A stretch of DNA of 28,774 nucleotides from a virus: the IMG/VR virus record IMGVR_UViG_3300047667_000849, positions 1 to 28,774 of that record; one strand, written 5' to 3'. Under the pieces are notes generated by a model. The model did not search any database and was not told the origin of the DNA. It saw nothing but the letters and a program-made list of their open reading frames with translations. This document shows, piece after piece, positions 6,056-13,706 of the stretch (within the stretch, counting starts at the first letter, position 1; every line of letters begins with the position of its first letter). A program made the translations under genes and the position numbers.

Positions 6056-7792
6056 ATGTTACTAGGTATTTTAACATTACTCACGGCCTTATGTATTAGT
6101 GCTGTGGCAATTTACTATTCTGTTGCAGGTCTTGTAGCAATCTTTGCCGCCGCGGCGGTGCCTATTATGATTATGGGCGGAGTGCTAGAAGTTGGCAAAC
6201 TAGTCACGGCTGTATGGCTACACAAACACTGGAAGCAGGCTGCATGGTGGTTAAGATCTTATCTCGCCTTTGCGGTGTTTGTTCTTATGCTTATAACAAG
6301 TATGGGTATTTTTGGCTTTTTAAGTAAGGCACACATCGAACAAACTAGTGCAGGCGAAGAAAGTGTTGCACAAATAGAACGTATTGATGATGAGATCGCT
6401 AGGCAAATTAGCATTGTTGGTCGTTCAGAAAACAAAGTAAGAGAACTAGAATCAAGTACGTTCAGCAACGATACGCAAATACAAGAACAAATAGACAAAG
6501 AACAAATACGTATTGAGTCAGCATACAACCGTGTTCAACCTGCTATTGATGAGCAGAATGTTATCATTGCCGGCGTCACAAAATTATTCCAAACAGAGCT
6601 AGACAAGATTGACAACGATCTAACGATCTTACAAAGCTATGTAAACAATGGCGAAGTTAAAAAAGCACAACAAATGATTGGCGCAAGTGCTGATGGTGTG
6701 TTTGGTAAAAAGACAGCAGAAAAGATCGGCGACTGGAAAGACGTAAGGCAACAAGACCGTGATAAGTGGTTAACTAGACTACAAGAGTCTGCTAACTCGC
6801 CTACTGTACAAGAGGCACGTAAAGAAATAGCAAGACTAAGAAGTGTTGCTGACGATAACATCACACAGTCAAACACACTAATAAACAGACTACGTGAAAA
6901 GTTAGGCACTGGTGCGCCAAACATTGATGCATTAATCGACGAACAGTTTGCTAGAGTAAAAACAGCAAACACAGAAATTGAAACACTAACTGATGAGAAG
7001 TTTGAACTTGAATCAGAGTATCGCCAACTAGAAGCAGAAGTAGGACCAATCAAGTATATTGCTGAGTTTGTATACGGAGAAACAGCAGACCGTAACATGT
7101 TAGAAGAAGCTGTACGTTGGGTAATAATCATTATTATCTTTGTGTTTGATCCACTTGCTGTACTATTGCTAATAGCAAGTCAGTACACGTTTGAATGGAA
7201 CAAAAATCGCAAGCCTCAAACATCTCTAACAGATGATGACTTCGAAGAGTACGATAGAATGAGAGCAGAACTAATTGCTGCTAATATTCCACCGTCAGTC
7301 AAACCGGCAGTACCAGAAGAAGAACTTAAATTTGAAGACATTGATCAAGAAACAATAGACAATGAATTTAAAGATGAAGGATATGAAGAACGCAAAGAAC
7401 GATATGAACGAGTAATGGCTCCGCATCGTTCAAAAGATATTCAACCTGAATCTACAATTAATAAAGAGTATCCAGATACTAAAAATGCTTTCTTCTTTGC
7501 AGAGGAAATCGAACAAATCAAAAAAAAAGAAGTGATACTTAAAGCTGAACTCGACGAAACACCAGAACAAAAACAAAGACGTGAACATGTAGACCTACTA
7601 GAGGCAGATGCTTCAATAGCCGAACGTAAACGGTATTGGAAAGACCACAATCCAAATGAGAACCTTAAGAGCTGGAAAACCTTATATATACAAGGCAGGA
7701 TTGATAAGTTACCGTGGGTACCAGATGAACAAGGGTACGTACAGAACAGCGAACAGTCCGACGATACTATTTGGAAACGGTTGAAAAAATAA
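6056..7792 (+). CDS. Inner-membrane protein with long periplasmic coiled coil and peptidoglycan-binding-like motif
   Basis: A 578-residue protein. The ATG at 6056 is chosen for its AGAGGA ribosome site and late promoter over an upstream in-frame ATG at 5969 inside lipoprotein 3. Three hydrophobic segments fill about residues 2-24, 27-55 and 70-90. A Glu/Gln/Lys/Arg-rich coiled coil runs to about 345, a fourth helix spans about 353-378 (RWVIIIIIFVFDPLAVLLL), and a charged tail follows. Positive charges after helices 2 and 4 (HKHWK, EWNKNRK) place the coiled coil in the periplasm. Within it, about residues 198-228, KKAQQMIGASADGVFGKKTA matches the core of the PG_binding_1 motif (Q..LG..aDGvfG..T). 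It could tether membrane to wall, or help lysis or superinfection exclusion. No family function is known to me. Confidence 0.85.
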   Translation: MLLGILTLLTALCISAVAIYYSVAGLVAIFAAAAVPIMIMGGVLEVGKLVTAVWLHKHWKQAAWWLRSYLAFAVFVLMLITSMGIFGFLSKAHIEQTSAGEESVAQIERIDDEIARQISIVGRSENKVRELESSTFSNDTQIQEQIDKEQIRIESAYNRVQPAIDEQNVIIAGVTKLFQTELDKIDNDLTILQSYVNNGEVKKAQQMIGASADGVFGKKTAEKIGDWKDVRQQDRDKWLTRLQESANSPTVQEARKEIARLRSVADDNITQSNTLINRLREKLGTGAPNIDALIDEQFARVKTANTEIETLTDEKFELESEYRQLEAEVGPIKYIAEFVYGETADRNMLEEAVRWVIIIIIFVFDPLAVLLLIASQYTFEWNKNRKPQTSLTDDDFEEYDRMRAELIAANIPPSVKPAVPEEELKFEDIDQETIDNEFKDEGYEERKERYERVMAPHRSKDIQPESTINKEYPDTKNAFFFAEEIEQIKKKEVILKAELDETPEQKQRREHVDLLEADASIAERKRYWKDHNPNENLKSWKTLYIQGRIDKLPWVPDEQGYVQNSEQSDDTIWKRLKK

Positions 7793-7795
7793 TAC

Positions 7796-8188
7796 ATGCC
7801 TCAAATTAAAGTAATTACTCCGCCGGATTTATTGCATAATAGCGATCCCAGTATACTATTAATATATCCAAGTTCAGCTCTTAAAGAAGAGTTTCAAAAC
7901 ACTGTACAACATTGGGATCTTTCTTTTAACTTGTACATTTACTCACCACAAGCTAACGACCACAACCTAGATTGGTTACTGTCATTAGTTAAGATGTGTG
8001 ACCAAACTATTATAGACTTAGACCATTGTGACTCACAAGTACGTGACCTAGCGTCATATATTATTGCACAAAGTAACACTTTGTGGTTGACAAATGCGGT
8101 GGAAACAGTGTATAATAAATTAAGTATCAATCGAATATACGATTTACAACAACTAACGGAAGGAGTACTTAGTGCCAAGCAACAATAA
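7796..8188 (+). CDS. Conserved hypothetical protein (130 aa)
   Basis: A 130-residue soluble protein directly behind the membrane protein. It alternates hydrophobic strands and amphipathic helices (SILLIYPSSALKEEF, FNLYIYSPQ, DQTIIDLDHCDSQVRDLASYII), which looks like a small Rossmann-type or nucleotide-hydrolase-like alpha/beta fold, but no nucleotide-binding loop is present. The promoter for bS21 lies inside its 3' end, and its last 17 bases overlap the bS21 gene. Function unknown. Confidence 0.75.
   Translation: MPQIKVITPPDLLHNSDPSILLIYPSSALKEEFQNTVQHWDLSFNLYIYSPQANDHNLDWLLSLVKMCDQTIIDLDHCDSQVRDLASYIIAQSNTLWLTNAVETVYNKLSINRIYDLQQLTEGVLSAKQQ
8087..8116 (+). promoter_or_regulatory. Sigma-70-type promoter TTGACA-18-TATAAT
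   Basis: TTGACA (8087-8092) and TATAAT (8111-8116) with an 18-base spacer, inside the preceding coding region. It would start transcripts near 8122, just before the bS21 gene at 8172, giving that gene early expression of its own. Confidence 0.82.
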
Positions 8189-8456
8189 ATTTAGTAAGAA
8201 CTTTAACAGTGGCCAGCGTTGGAACAACGCAGCTAAAGAACAACCTAAGGGGTTGACTGTAGAAGTTCGCAACGGGGATGTAACGAAAGCAATGCGTATC
8301 TTTAAGAAGAAGGTACAAGAAGCTGGCATACTACAAGAAGTTCGCGAACGAGAGTTTTACGAAAAACCATGTGAGAAACGCAACCGTAAAAAGAAAGCGG
8401 CAGTTAATAGACACAAGAAGAACTTAGCAAAGAGAAAATCAGACTTAGGATTCTAA
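8172..8456 (+). CDS. rpsU: Ribosomal protein bS21 (phage-encoded)
   Basis: A 94-residue homologue of small-subunit ribosomal protein bS21, which sits near the anti-Shine-Dalgarno region and helps select mRNAs. From about residue 28 it follows the family: LTVEVRNGDVTKAMRIFKKK, then GILQEVREREFYEKPCEKR, and a basic helix KKKAAVNRHKKNLAKRK. An N-terminal extension of about 25 residues is unusual. The start is a GTG at 8172 with AGGAG upstream. Phage bS21 genes are known from pelagiphages and huge phages and are thought to replace host bS21 and bias ribosomes towards phage mRNA. It has its own sigma-70-type promoter and is followed after one base by a 2OG oxygenase gene. Confidence 0.95.
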   Translation: MPSNNKFSKNFNSGQRWNNAAKEQPKGLTVEVRNGDVTKAMRIFKKKVQEAGILQEVREREFYEKPCEKRNRKKKAAVNRHKKNLAKRKSDLGF

Positions 8457-8457
8457 G

Positions 8458-9036
8458 ATGGCAATGCACACAGAATTGTGGTTTCCAAGTGTAGTTTGGA
8501 GCTCAATGATACATAGTGGTAAGAATGAAGATCTCAAACAATACGCATACGATCTAAAAAAGAATTCTCAAACACGAGTACTGAGCAACTACGGAGGCTT
8601 CCAAAGTCCTGACATCAAAGCAGGAGAGTCTCAAGCACTTGATAGGCTAATGCAGACTATTAGTGAAGAAGTAGACTTTTGTGGTAACCAAGTAGGACTT
8701 AAACCCTTAGAACTTTATAATGTTTGGATAAACATTAACCCCCCTGGCGCATACAACGAATTACATAATCATGTCGGTAGTGTACTAAGCGGTGTTTATT
8801 ATATAGACGCTGATCCGTCACAAGGTAATATACAATTTGAAAGAAGCGACAACGCAGATTATCACATACCTACAGAAGTAGCCACACATACATATTTTAC
8901 AAGTACTAGAGCAAGTTATGCATCTAAAACAAACGCATTGTACGTTTTTCCAAGTTGGCTAAAACATAGTGTACAAGGCAATACCTCTCGTCGCGACAGG
9001 CTTTCGATTAGTTTTAATTATGGAGAGAAAAATTGA
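8458..9036 (+). CDS. 2OG-Fe(II) oxygenase, TIGR02466-like
   Basis: A 192-residue enzyme of the 2-oxoglutarate and iron dependent oxygenase superfamily. The core is visible: [20 protein letters not shown] with an H-x-H pair, then SGVYYI, and at the C-terminus [14 protein letters not shown] followed by [10 protein letters not shown], which supplies the distal His and the Arg that binds 2-oxoglutarate. This order and spacing fit the TIGR02466 group found widely in marine phages. The substrate is unknown; protein or nucleic-acid hydroxylation are both possible. It lies between bS21 and GuaC and overlaps the GuaC start by four bases. Confidence 0.88.
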   Translation: MAMHTELWFPSVVWSSMIHSGKNEDLKQYAYDLKKNSQTRVLSNYGGFQSPDIKAGESQALDRLMQTISEEVDFCGNQVGLKPLELYNVWININPPGAYNELHNHVGSVLSGVYYIDADPSQGNIQFERSDNADYHIPTEVATHTYFTSTRASYASKTNALYVFPSWLKHSVQGNTSRRDRLSISFNYGEKN

Positions 9037-10193
9037 GAATAGACAACGACACAAAGTTAGACTATAAAGATGTACTTATTCGTCCAAAGCGTAGTACACT
9101 AAGGTCACGCTTACAAGTAGAGTTACGGCGGAGTTTTACTTTCCGTAACTACAAACCATATGCTATGAGTATAGAGTCTATTAAGGATAAACCATCGTAC
9201 GATGGTATTCCTATTATGGCAAGTAACATGGACGGCGTTGGTACATTTACAATGGCAGACAAACTTGCAGAAGGCGGTATCTTTACTTGCTTAGTAAAAA
9301 CATACAGTGCAGATGAACTAATAGAATACTTTGATAGTGACATGCCAGAGCGCACAGAAAATGTTGCTATGAGTATTGGCACAAGTGACGATGACTGGTG
9401 CAAACTTGAAATAGTGTATGCAATAGTCAATGACAAGTTAAAGTACGTGTGTATGGATATCGCAAATGGTTATAGTGATCATTTTGCACAACATGTTAGG
9501 AAAGTACGTAAAGCATTTCCAAATATTGTAATTATAGCAGGTAACGTAGTTACCGGAGAAATGACCGAGGAACTAATCCTCGCAGGAGCAGACATTGTTA
9601 AAGTTGGGATTGGGCCTGGTAGTGTTTGTACTACTAGGATACAGACTGGTGTTGGATACCCGCAGCTATCAGCTGTCATTGAGTGCGCTGATGCCGCTCA
9701 CGGTCTTGGGGGACACATTATTGCTGACGGCGGTTGTACTTGTCCTGGAGATGTAGCAAAAGCATTTGCAGCTGGTGCTGACTTTGTAATGCTAGGTGGC
9801 ATGCTTGCTGGACACGATGAAGGTGGCGGTGAAGTAATCCAGAAGTTTTACAAAACAGGCGAATGGGTCAGTGAAACAATTACAGTTGACAAGATTGAAA
9901 AGACAACTTGGAAAGATGGGATTGAACGAAAACAGTTTGTAGCGTTCTACGGTATGAGTAGTGATGCAGCAAACACAAAACATTTTGGCGGACTTAAAGA
10001 CTATCGTTCGTCAGAAGGTCGTGAAGTACTCGTTCCTTACAGAGGAGAAGTAGCACGAACAATACAAGACTTGCTAGGCGGATTACGTAGTACTTGCACA
10101 TATGCAGGTGCTATGAAACTAAAGCAACTCAGCAAGTGTACAACCTTTGTTCGTTGTACACAACAATTTAACGCAGTTTACGCAGGAAAGTAA
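9033..10193 (+). CDS. guaC: GMP reductase
   Basis: A 386-residue GMP reductase, which converts GMP to IMP with NADPH and release of ammonia. The match to E. coli GuaC is strong throughout: [53 protein letters not shown] with the catalytic Cys199, [20 protein letters not shown] and [13 protein letters not shown]. Translation starts at a TTG (9033) overlapping the previous stop, with GGAGAG upstream; the next in-frame ATG would remove the conserved N-terminus. It is about 40 residues longer than the E. coli enzyme because of insertions around residues 40-57 and 265-298. It may rebalance purines towards adenine nucleotides for AT-rich phage DNA (inference). Confidence 0.95.
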   Translation: MRIDNDTKLDYKDVLIRPKRSTLRSRLQVELRRSFTFRNYKPYAMSIESIKDKPSYDGIPIMASNMDGVGTFTMADKLAEGGIFTCLVKTYSADELIEYFDSDMPERTENVAMSIGTSDDDWCKLEIVYAIVNDKLKYVCMDIANGYSDHFAQHVRKVRKAFPNIVIIAGNVVTGEMTEELILAGADIVKVGIGPGSVCTTRIQTGVGYPQLSAVIECADAAHGLGGHIIADGGCTCPGDVAKAFAAGADFVMLGGMLAGHDEGGGEVIQKFYKTGEWVSETITVDKIEKTTWKDGIERKQFVAFYGMSSDAANTKHFGGLKDYRSSEGREVLVPYRGEVARTIQDLLGGLRSTCTYAGAMKLKQLSKCTTFVRCTQQFNAVYAGK

Positions 10194-10197
10194 TTTA

Positions 10198-11235
10198 ATG
10201 GATTTAAGTATTTTATATAACGGGCAAGTTTATCTTTTCCTAATTGTATTTGTAATGATGATTGCAGGTATGATAAAAGAGAACGACTTGTTCAAAGACA
10301 TCTTCTGTTTCTTTGAACAGAATTTAAAAAGTAAGAAAGCGGTAGTTGCTATCGTAAGTGCCCTAACAGGACTACTACCTATCAAAGGTCGTGTTACAGT
10401 TAGTGCTGGCATGTTAGACACACTTGCACCCGATAAAGGGTGTTGTGGGCGAGAAAAGTTTGGACCAATTGATTATGTAAGCACACACCACTACTACTTT
10501 TGGTCACCACTAGAGAAAACAGTTATTCTGCCGATGGCGGCGTTCGGACTAAGTTATGGCGCATTTATGAGTATGATGTGGCCATTGCTTGCTGTAAGTA
10601 TTGCTTTTATTCTCGGCTACTTGATATGGGGCGTTAAAGAAAGTGATGTTCAATTACAGGATTGCGGAACAGAAATTAAAGTAAGTCGTATCACACGTTA
10701 TGTATTTCCATACATTGCAGGCGTAGTTGCTATTGTAGCTGGCGTAGACTTTATGTGGTCATTTGGATTGCTTACATTGTATTACATGTTTTGTACAGCA
10801 ACATTTGATATTAAGAAGTTACTAGGTTACGTTGACTGGAAACTTATAGGCTGGGTAGCTCTTATTATTGTTGCGGCAAACTTTGCTAGAGAAAACACAG
10901 AAGCAATTAAAACAGGATTAGAAAGTACAGGATTGGACATTAATACTCCGCTTGGCTTTATTGGTCTTAGTGCGTTTAGTTTCTTAGGTGCATTTGCACT
11001 AGGAAGTAGTTCACGCTTTGGTGCTATCACAGTGTTGATGGCAAGTATATATGGATTGGAGTATCTTCCTTGGTTCTTTGCAGTAGACTTTGTAGGCTAT
11101 CTAATTAGCCCTATGCACAAGTGCGTAGCAATTGGTATGCTGTACTTTGGAACTAAGTTGAGATATTACATTACTATATTAGGCTTATGGGGTGGATTAG
11201 TAATCGCCACCGCTGGGTTGATGTTAATAATTTAA
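10198..11235 (+). CDS. Multi-pass membrane permease, DUF401/ion-transporter-superfamily-like
   Basis: A 345-residue integral membrane protein with about nine hydrophobic segments. The ATG at 10198 has CAGGAAAG upstream and lies four bases after guaC; an in-frame ATG at 10147 inside guaC is rejected. Two features suggest the DUF401 branch of the ion-transporter superfamily. One is LLPIKGRVTVSAGMLDTLAP after the second segment. The other is IDYVSTHHYYFWSPLEKTVI, where an Asn/Asp-Tyr...His...Trp-x-x-E arrangement precedes a helix. A symmetric second half contains GAFALGSSSRFGAITVLM. The substrate is unknown; tight linkage to guaC hints at a purine- or nitrogen-related solute but does not prove it. 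Confidence 0.8.
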   Translation: MDLSILYNGQVYLFLIVFVMMIAGMIKENDLFKDIFCFFEQNLKSKKAVVAIVSALTGLLPIKGRVTVSAGMLDTLAPDKGCCGREKFGPIDYVSTHHYYFWSPLEKTVILPMAAFGLSYGAFMSMMWPLLAVSIAFILGYLIWGVKESDVQLQDCGTEIKVSRITRYVFPYIAGVVAIVAGVDFMWSFGLLTLYYMFCTATFDIKKLLGYVDWKLIGWVALIIVAANFARENTEAIKTGLESTGLDINTPLGFIGLSAFSFLGAFALGSSSRFGAITVLMASIYGLEYLPWFFAVDFVGYLISPMHKCVAIGMLYFGTKLRYYITILGLWGGLVIATAGLMLII

Positions 11236-11247
11236 AATAAAAAACTA

Positions 11248-11268
11248 GTAGGCCCACGTTGGGCCTAC
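11248..11268 (+). other. Strong intergenic hairpin without T tract
   Basis: A perfect nine-base-pair stem GTAGGCCCA/TGGGCCTAC around a three-base loop, between the permease and the gene at 11288. No T tract follows, so it is not a standard terminator; mRNA processing or stabilisation is possible. The ribosome site ACGGAG lies just downstream. Confidence 0.7.
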
Positions 11269-11287
11269 AATTACGGAGACTATTCAA

Positions 11288-11911
11288 ATGAAACAACTAG
11301 AACAATTTTTTCACAAACACATAATTAAATTTACACTAATCGTGACACTACCATTATGGGCAGCTTTTGCATTTGCAGAAGACTTTGATTACGTTGAAAC
11401 TAACACATGGATTAAACACAGCGAAAGTGGATATTCTTTTGGAACTAGGCAACATATAGATAAAGATGCACAACAGTACATGGTAAGAAAAGACTTTAAA
11501 GACACACCATATCGCCTTGAGTATAGAAATGTACATAAAGGAGAGCTTCAAGAACACTACTTCAGAGTGCAGAAGAAAGGCTTTCAATTGCACGGCGTTT
11601 GGTTCAATCACAAATTTGAACATCGTATTAGAGAAGAGAAGGATAACATATTTCGGTATCGTCCGGCCTTTGGATACGCTCCGGCTTATCTAACTGTTCT
11701 TGGTGGTAAACCATTTGTTACTTTAGAACCACACTGGCAATATACATATTCATCAGGTGATGCAGGGTACAGTCATTTACAAACCTACGTAGGTTTAGAA
11801 TACAAAGTATATGAAAAATTTACCGTTGTGCCATATATTGAAATAGATTACGATACAAGTTTTACAAAAGATAATGCATTCTTTATTGTTGACTTTAAAT
11901 TCAAACTATAG
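11288..11911 (+). CDS. Exported outer-membrane beta-barrel-like protein
   Basis: A 207-residue exported protein with a long N-terminal signal peptide (FTLIVTLPLWAAFAFA, cleavage before EDFDYVE). The mature part is rich in Tyr, Phe, His and Lys with alternating strands such as YRLEYRNVHKGELQEHYFRV and FVTLEPHWQYTYSS. It ends FIVDFKFKL, a C-terminal strand typical of barrel proteins. It has ACGGAG before its ATG. It is the second such protein in the window; the two share the mature start E-D-F/Y but otherwise look different. Likely a surface or outer-membrane change in infected cells; family not recognised. Confidence 0.78.
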   Translation: MKQLEQFFHKHIIKFTLIVTLPLWAAFAFAEDFDYVETNTWIKHSESGYSFGTRQHIDKDAQQYMVRKDFKDTPYRLEYRNVHKGELQEHYFRVQKKGFQLHGVWFNHKFEHRIREEKDNIFRYRPAFGYAPAYLTVLGGKPFVTLEPHWQYTYSSGDAGYSHLQTYVGLEYKVYEKFTVVPYIEIDYDTSFTKDNAFFIVDFKFKL

Positions 11912-11917
11912 TATAAT
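11889..11917 (+). promoter_or_regulatory. Sigma-70-type promoter TTGACT-17-TATAAT
   Basis: TTGACT (11889-11894) and TATAAT (11912-11917), 17-base spacer, at the 3' end of the preceding gene. It serves the GroES gene at 11942. Confidence 0.75.
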
Positions 11918-11941
11918 ATATATTAATTACTAGGAGAACTT

Positions 11942-12229
11942 ATGAACATACGACCAATACTTGACAAAATTATTGTACAAGTAAACGAACCAGAAGAACA
12001 AACAGCAGGCGGCATTTTTATTGCTACAGCAAAACAAGATGGTATTCTTGAAGCTGACGTACTTGCTGTTGGACCTGGAGCATATGATGACAGAGGCAAC
12101 TTTGTAGTACCTAACGTCAGCGTTGGAGATAGAATTTTAGTCAACCCCGGCACAGGTGATTCATATGAATTAAAAAAAGTAAAATACACAACTATCGTCG
12201 AAAAAGATATAGTAGCGGTCTTACAATGA
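11942..12229 (+). CDS. groES: GroES-type co-chaperonin
   Basis: A 95-residue co-chaperonin that caps the host GroEL ring to aid folding, probably of phage proteins as T4 gp31 does for its capsid protein. Family features are the N-terminal strand IRPILDKIIVQ, the mobile loop (EPEEQTAGGIFIA, about residues 16-28) that binds GroEL, VLAVGPGA, the VSVGDRILVNP block and a C-terminal strand ending DIVAVLQ. Unlike gp31, the sequence is close to bacterial GroES in length and motifs. The start has TAGGAG upstream. No GroEL is encoded nearby. Confidence 0.95.
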   Translation: MNIRPILDKIIVQVNEPEEQTAGGIFIATAKQDGILEADVLAVGPGAYDDRGNFVVPNVSVGDRILVNPGTGDSYELKKVKYTTIVEKDIVAVLQ

Positions 12230-12235
12230 TAAATA
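12228..12235 (+). promoter_or_regulatory. T4-type late promoter, GATAAATA
   Basis: Seven of eight matches to TATAAATA, overlapping the groES stop codon. It would transcribe hsp20 late, with a leader of about 85 bases. Confidence 0.55.
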
Positions 12236-12236
12236 A

Positions 12237-12326
12237 AAGTGTAGAAAGGACTGATTCTTTTTTACACTTAACTGGCACGCCGAAAGGGTGCTAAATTTAA
12301 ATCTTGCTTATTATAAGGAGAAAACA
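12237..12326 (+). promoter_or_regulatory. Structured 5' leader of hsp20
   Basis: The leader can form AAGTGTAGAAAG/CTTTTTTACACTT (12237-12248/12257-12269). A second hairpin pairs GCAC/GTGC plus CC/GG around a GAAA tetraloop (12275-12291) with one bulged G. A short CTTA/TAAG pairing (from 12308) lies next to the AAGGAG ribosome site. Thermosensor-like control is possible but unproven. Confidence 0.45.
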
Positions 12327-12788
12327 ATGACAAGACTAACAACTCTAGACCTACCACAATTCCACAGAGCTACTATTGGCTTTGACAGACTATTTAATGA
12401 ACTCGAAAGAGGCTTTGCAAACAGTCCAAACGGAAATGGTTATCCCCCATACAACATCGCACAAGTCAACGAAGACGAGTATATGATCTCAGTCGCTGTG
12501 GCTGGCTTTAATATGCACAATCTTGATGTTACCAAAGATGGTGATCAATTACAGATTGTAGGGACAGCCCCTAAGGGAGATGAAGATGTCAACTACCTAC
12601 ACAAAGGTATTGGTGGACGTAACTTCCGTAGGGAGTTTACACTTGCAGACCATGTTAATGTTGCAGGCGCAACACTAGAACTAGGTATGCTTAACGTACA
12701 CCTAAAACGTGAAGTACCAGAAGCACTAAAGCCTAAGACAATTAAGATCAATGATGGTCTTACAATTGACGGCAAAAAAAGTAAGTAA
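12327..12788 (+). CDS. Small heat-shock protein Hsp20
   Basis: A 153-residue alpha-crystallin-type chaperone of the IbpA group that holds unfolding proteins until refolded. The ATG at 12327 has AAGGAG and is preferred to an in-frame ATG at 12288 lying within the leader hairpin. The N-terminus (TIGFDRLFNELER) is IbpA-like. The crystallin domain runs from YNIAQVNEDEYMISVAVAGF through GIGGRNFRREFTLADHV to the LELGMLNVHLKREVPE strand. A C-terminal I-x-I-like anchor (KTIKIN) follows. Hsp20 is a hallmark of marine T4-like phages, usually linked to virion assembly. Confidence 0.95.
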   Translation: MTRLTTLDLPQFHRATIGFDRLFNELERGFANSPNGNGYPPYNIAQVNEDEYMISVAVAGFNMHNLDVTKDGDQLQIVGTAPKGDEDVNYLHKGIGGRNFRREFTLADHVNVAGATLELGMLNVHLKREVPEALKPKTIKINDGLTIDGKKSK

Positions 12789-12796
12789 TATGTCTA

Positions 12797-12818
12797 GGGG
12801 GAGTGTAACAACTCCCCC
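12797..12818 (+). other. GC-rich intergenic hairpin without T tract
   Basis: An eight-base-pair stem GGGGGAGT/ACTCCCCC with a six-base loop between hsp20 and clpS, followed by the clpS ribosome site rather than a T tract. Very G/C-rich for this AT-rich sequence. It may protect the 3' end of hsp20 mRNA. Confidence 0.7.
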
Positions 12819-12837
12819 ACTATTAGGAGAATAAGAA

Positions 12838-13149
12838 ATGTCGGTCGACCTAGATATTAAACTAGATGAAAAAATTAAACGAGTAGTTAAACACCCTTCA
12901 AAGTATAAGGTTATATTTCTTAATGATAGCGCCACACCAATGGAGTGGGTAGTTGAGTTATTGATAACTATATTTAAGCATAGTCAACAATCGGCTGAAG
13001 AAATAACTATGACAATACACACAGAAGATAGCGGTGTAGTTGGTATTTACTCTTTTGAAATTGCTGAATGCAGAGCACACGAAGCAACGACACTTAGCAG
13101 GAACCATGGGTTTCCTTTACAAATAAAGATAGAAGAAAACGAAGAATAA
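12838..13149 (+). CDS. clpS: ClpS-type N-end rule adaptor
   Basis: A 103-residue homologue of ClpS, which binds N-degron substrates and delivers them to ClpAP. Conserved positions are visible: KYKVIFLNDSATPMEWVVEL (Asn29-Asp30 and the TPMEWV helix start) and MTIHTEDSGVVGIYSFEIAE with His61, matching the E. coli Asn34, Asp35 and His66 pocket. A poorly conserved N-terminal tail of about 20 residues precedes the core, as in host ClpS, where it controls ClpA. It has AGGAGA upstream and overlaps the heme oxygenase gene by one base. It could redirect host proteolysis. Confidence 0.93.
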   Translation: MSVDLDIKLDEKIKRVVKHPSKYKVIFLNDSATPMEWVVELLITIFKHSQQSAEEITMTIHTEDSGVVGIYSFEIAECRAHEATTLSRNHGFPLQIKIEENEE

Positions 13150-13706
13150 TGACAACAATAAAAGAACTGACATGGGCACACCATCAAGAAGCTGAAAGAC
13201 AAGAGTTTGTAAAGGTATTAATGAGTGGAAAAATTAATCCACAATTTTATGCAACTTACTTATGGAACCAGCACAAAAAATACGATATACTAGAAGCTAT
13301 AGCAACAACACATGGCTTACTAGATGGTTTGTTTGAAATAAGACGTAAAAACGCAATACACGAAGACTATTTAGAATTGTGGAATAATCAATTACCGCCC
13401 CCAATAGTTGAAAGTACAAATGAATACATCGGACATATGAAAGAAATAATGCACGATCCTGATGCTGTTATGGCACACATCTACGTGTTACATATGGGCG
13501 ATTTGAGTGGCGGACAAATGATTAGGCGTAAAGTACCGGGCAAAACTAGAATGTATGATTTTGACGGCGACACAACAGAACTAAAAGAAAAAATTAGATC
13601 AAAGATTAACGACGATATGGCAGATGAAGCAAAGTTTGTTTTTGATTCAGCAACTAAATTATTTAAAGAACTAATGGAGTTAGACATTGAGCGTTATCTG
13701 GGATAA
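13149..13706 (+). CDS. ho1: Heme oxygenase (HO-1 type)
   Basis: A 185-residue heme oxygenase that opens heme to biliverdin IXalpha with release of CO and iron. The N-terminal helix TWAHHQEAERQEFVKVLMSG supplies the proximal His (residue 11 or 12). The distal helix signature HIYVLHMGDLSGGQMIRRKV, with GDLSGGQ at about 117-123, is characteristic. It is shorter than cyanobacterial Ho1, mostly at the C-terminus. It overlaps clpS by one base and the bilin reductase downstream by 20 bases, so biliverdin would be passed to that enzyme. Reduced ferredoxin from the host would supply electrons. Confidence 0.92.
   Translation: MTTIKELTWAHHQEAERQEFVKVLMSGKINPQFYATYLWNQHKKYDILEAIATTHGLLDGLFEIRRKNAIHEDYLELWNNQLPPPIVESTNEYIGHMKEIMHDPDAVMAHIYVLHMGDLSGGQMIRRKVPGKTRMYDFDGDTTELKEKIRSKINDDMADEAKFVFDSATKLFKELMELDIERYLG

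Noticed and set aside
6637-7131. Minus-strand Ser-rich frame inside the coiled-coil membrane protein gene
   Set aside because: Serine-rich shadow of the Glu/Arg-rich coiled coil on the other strand; no ribosome site and no recognisable motif.
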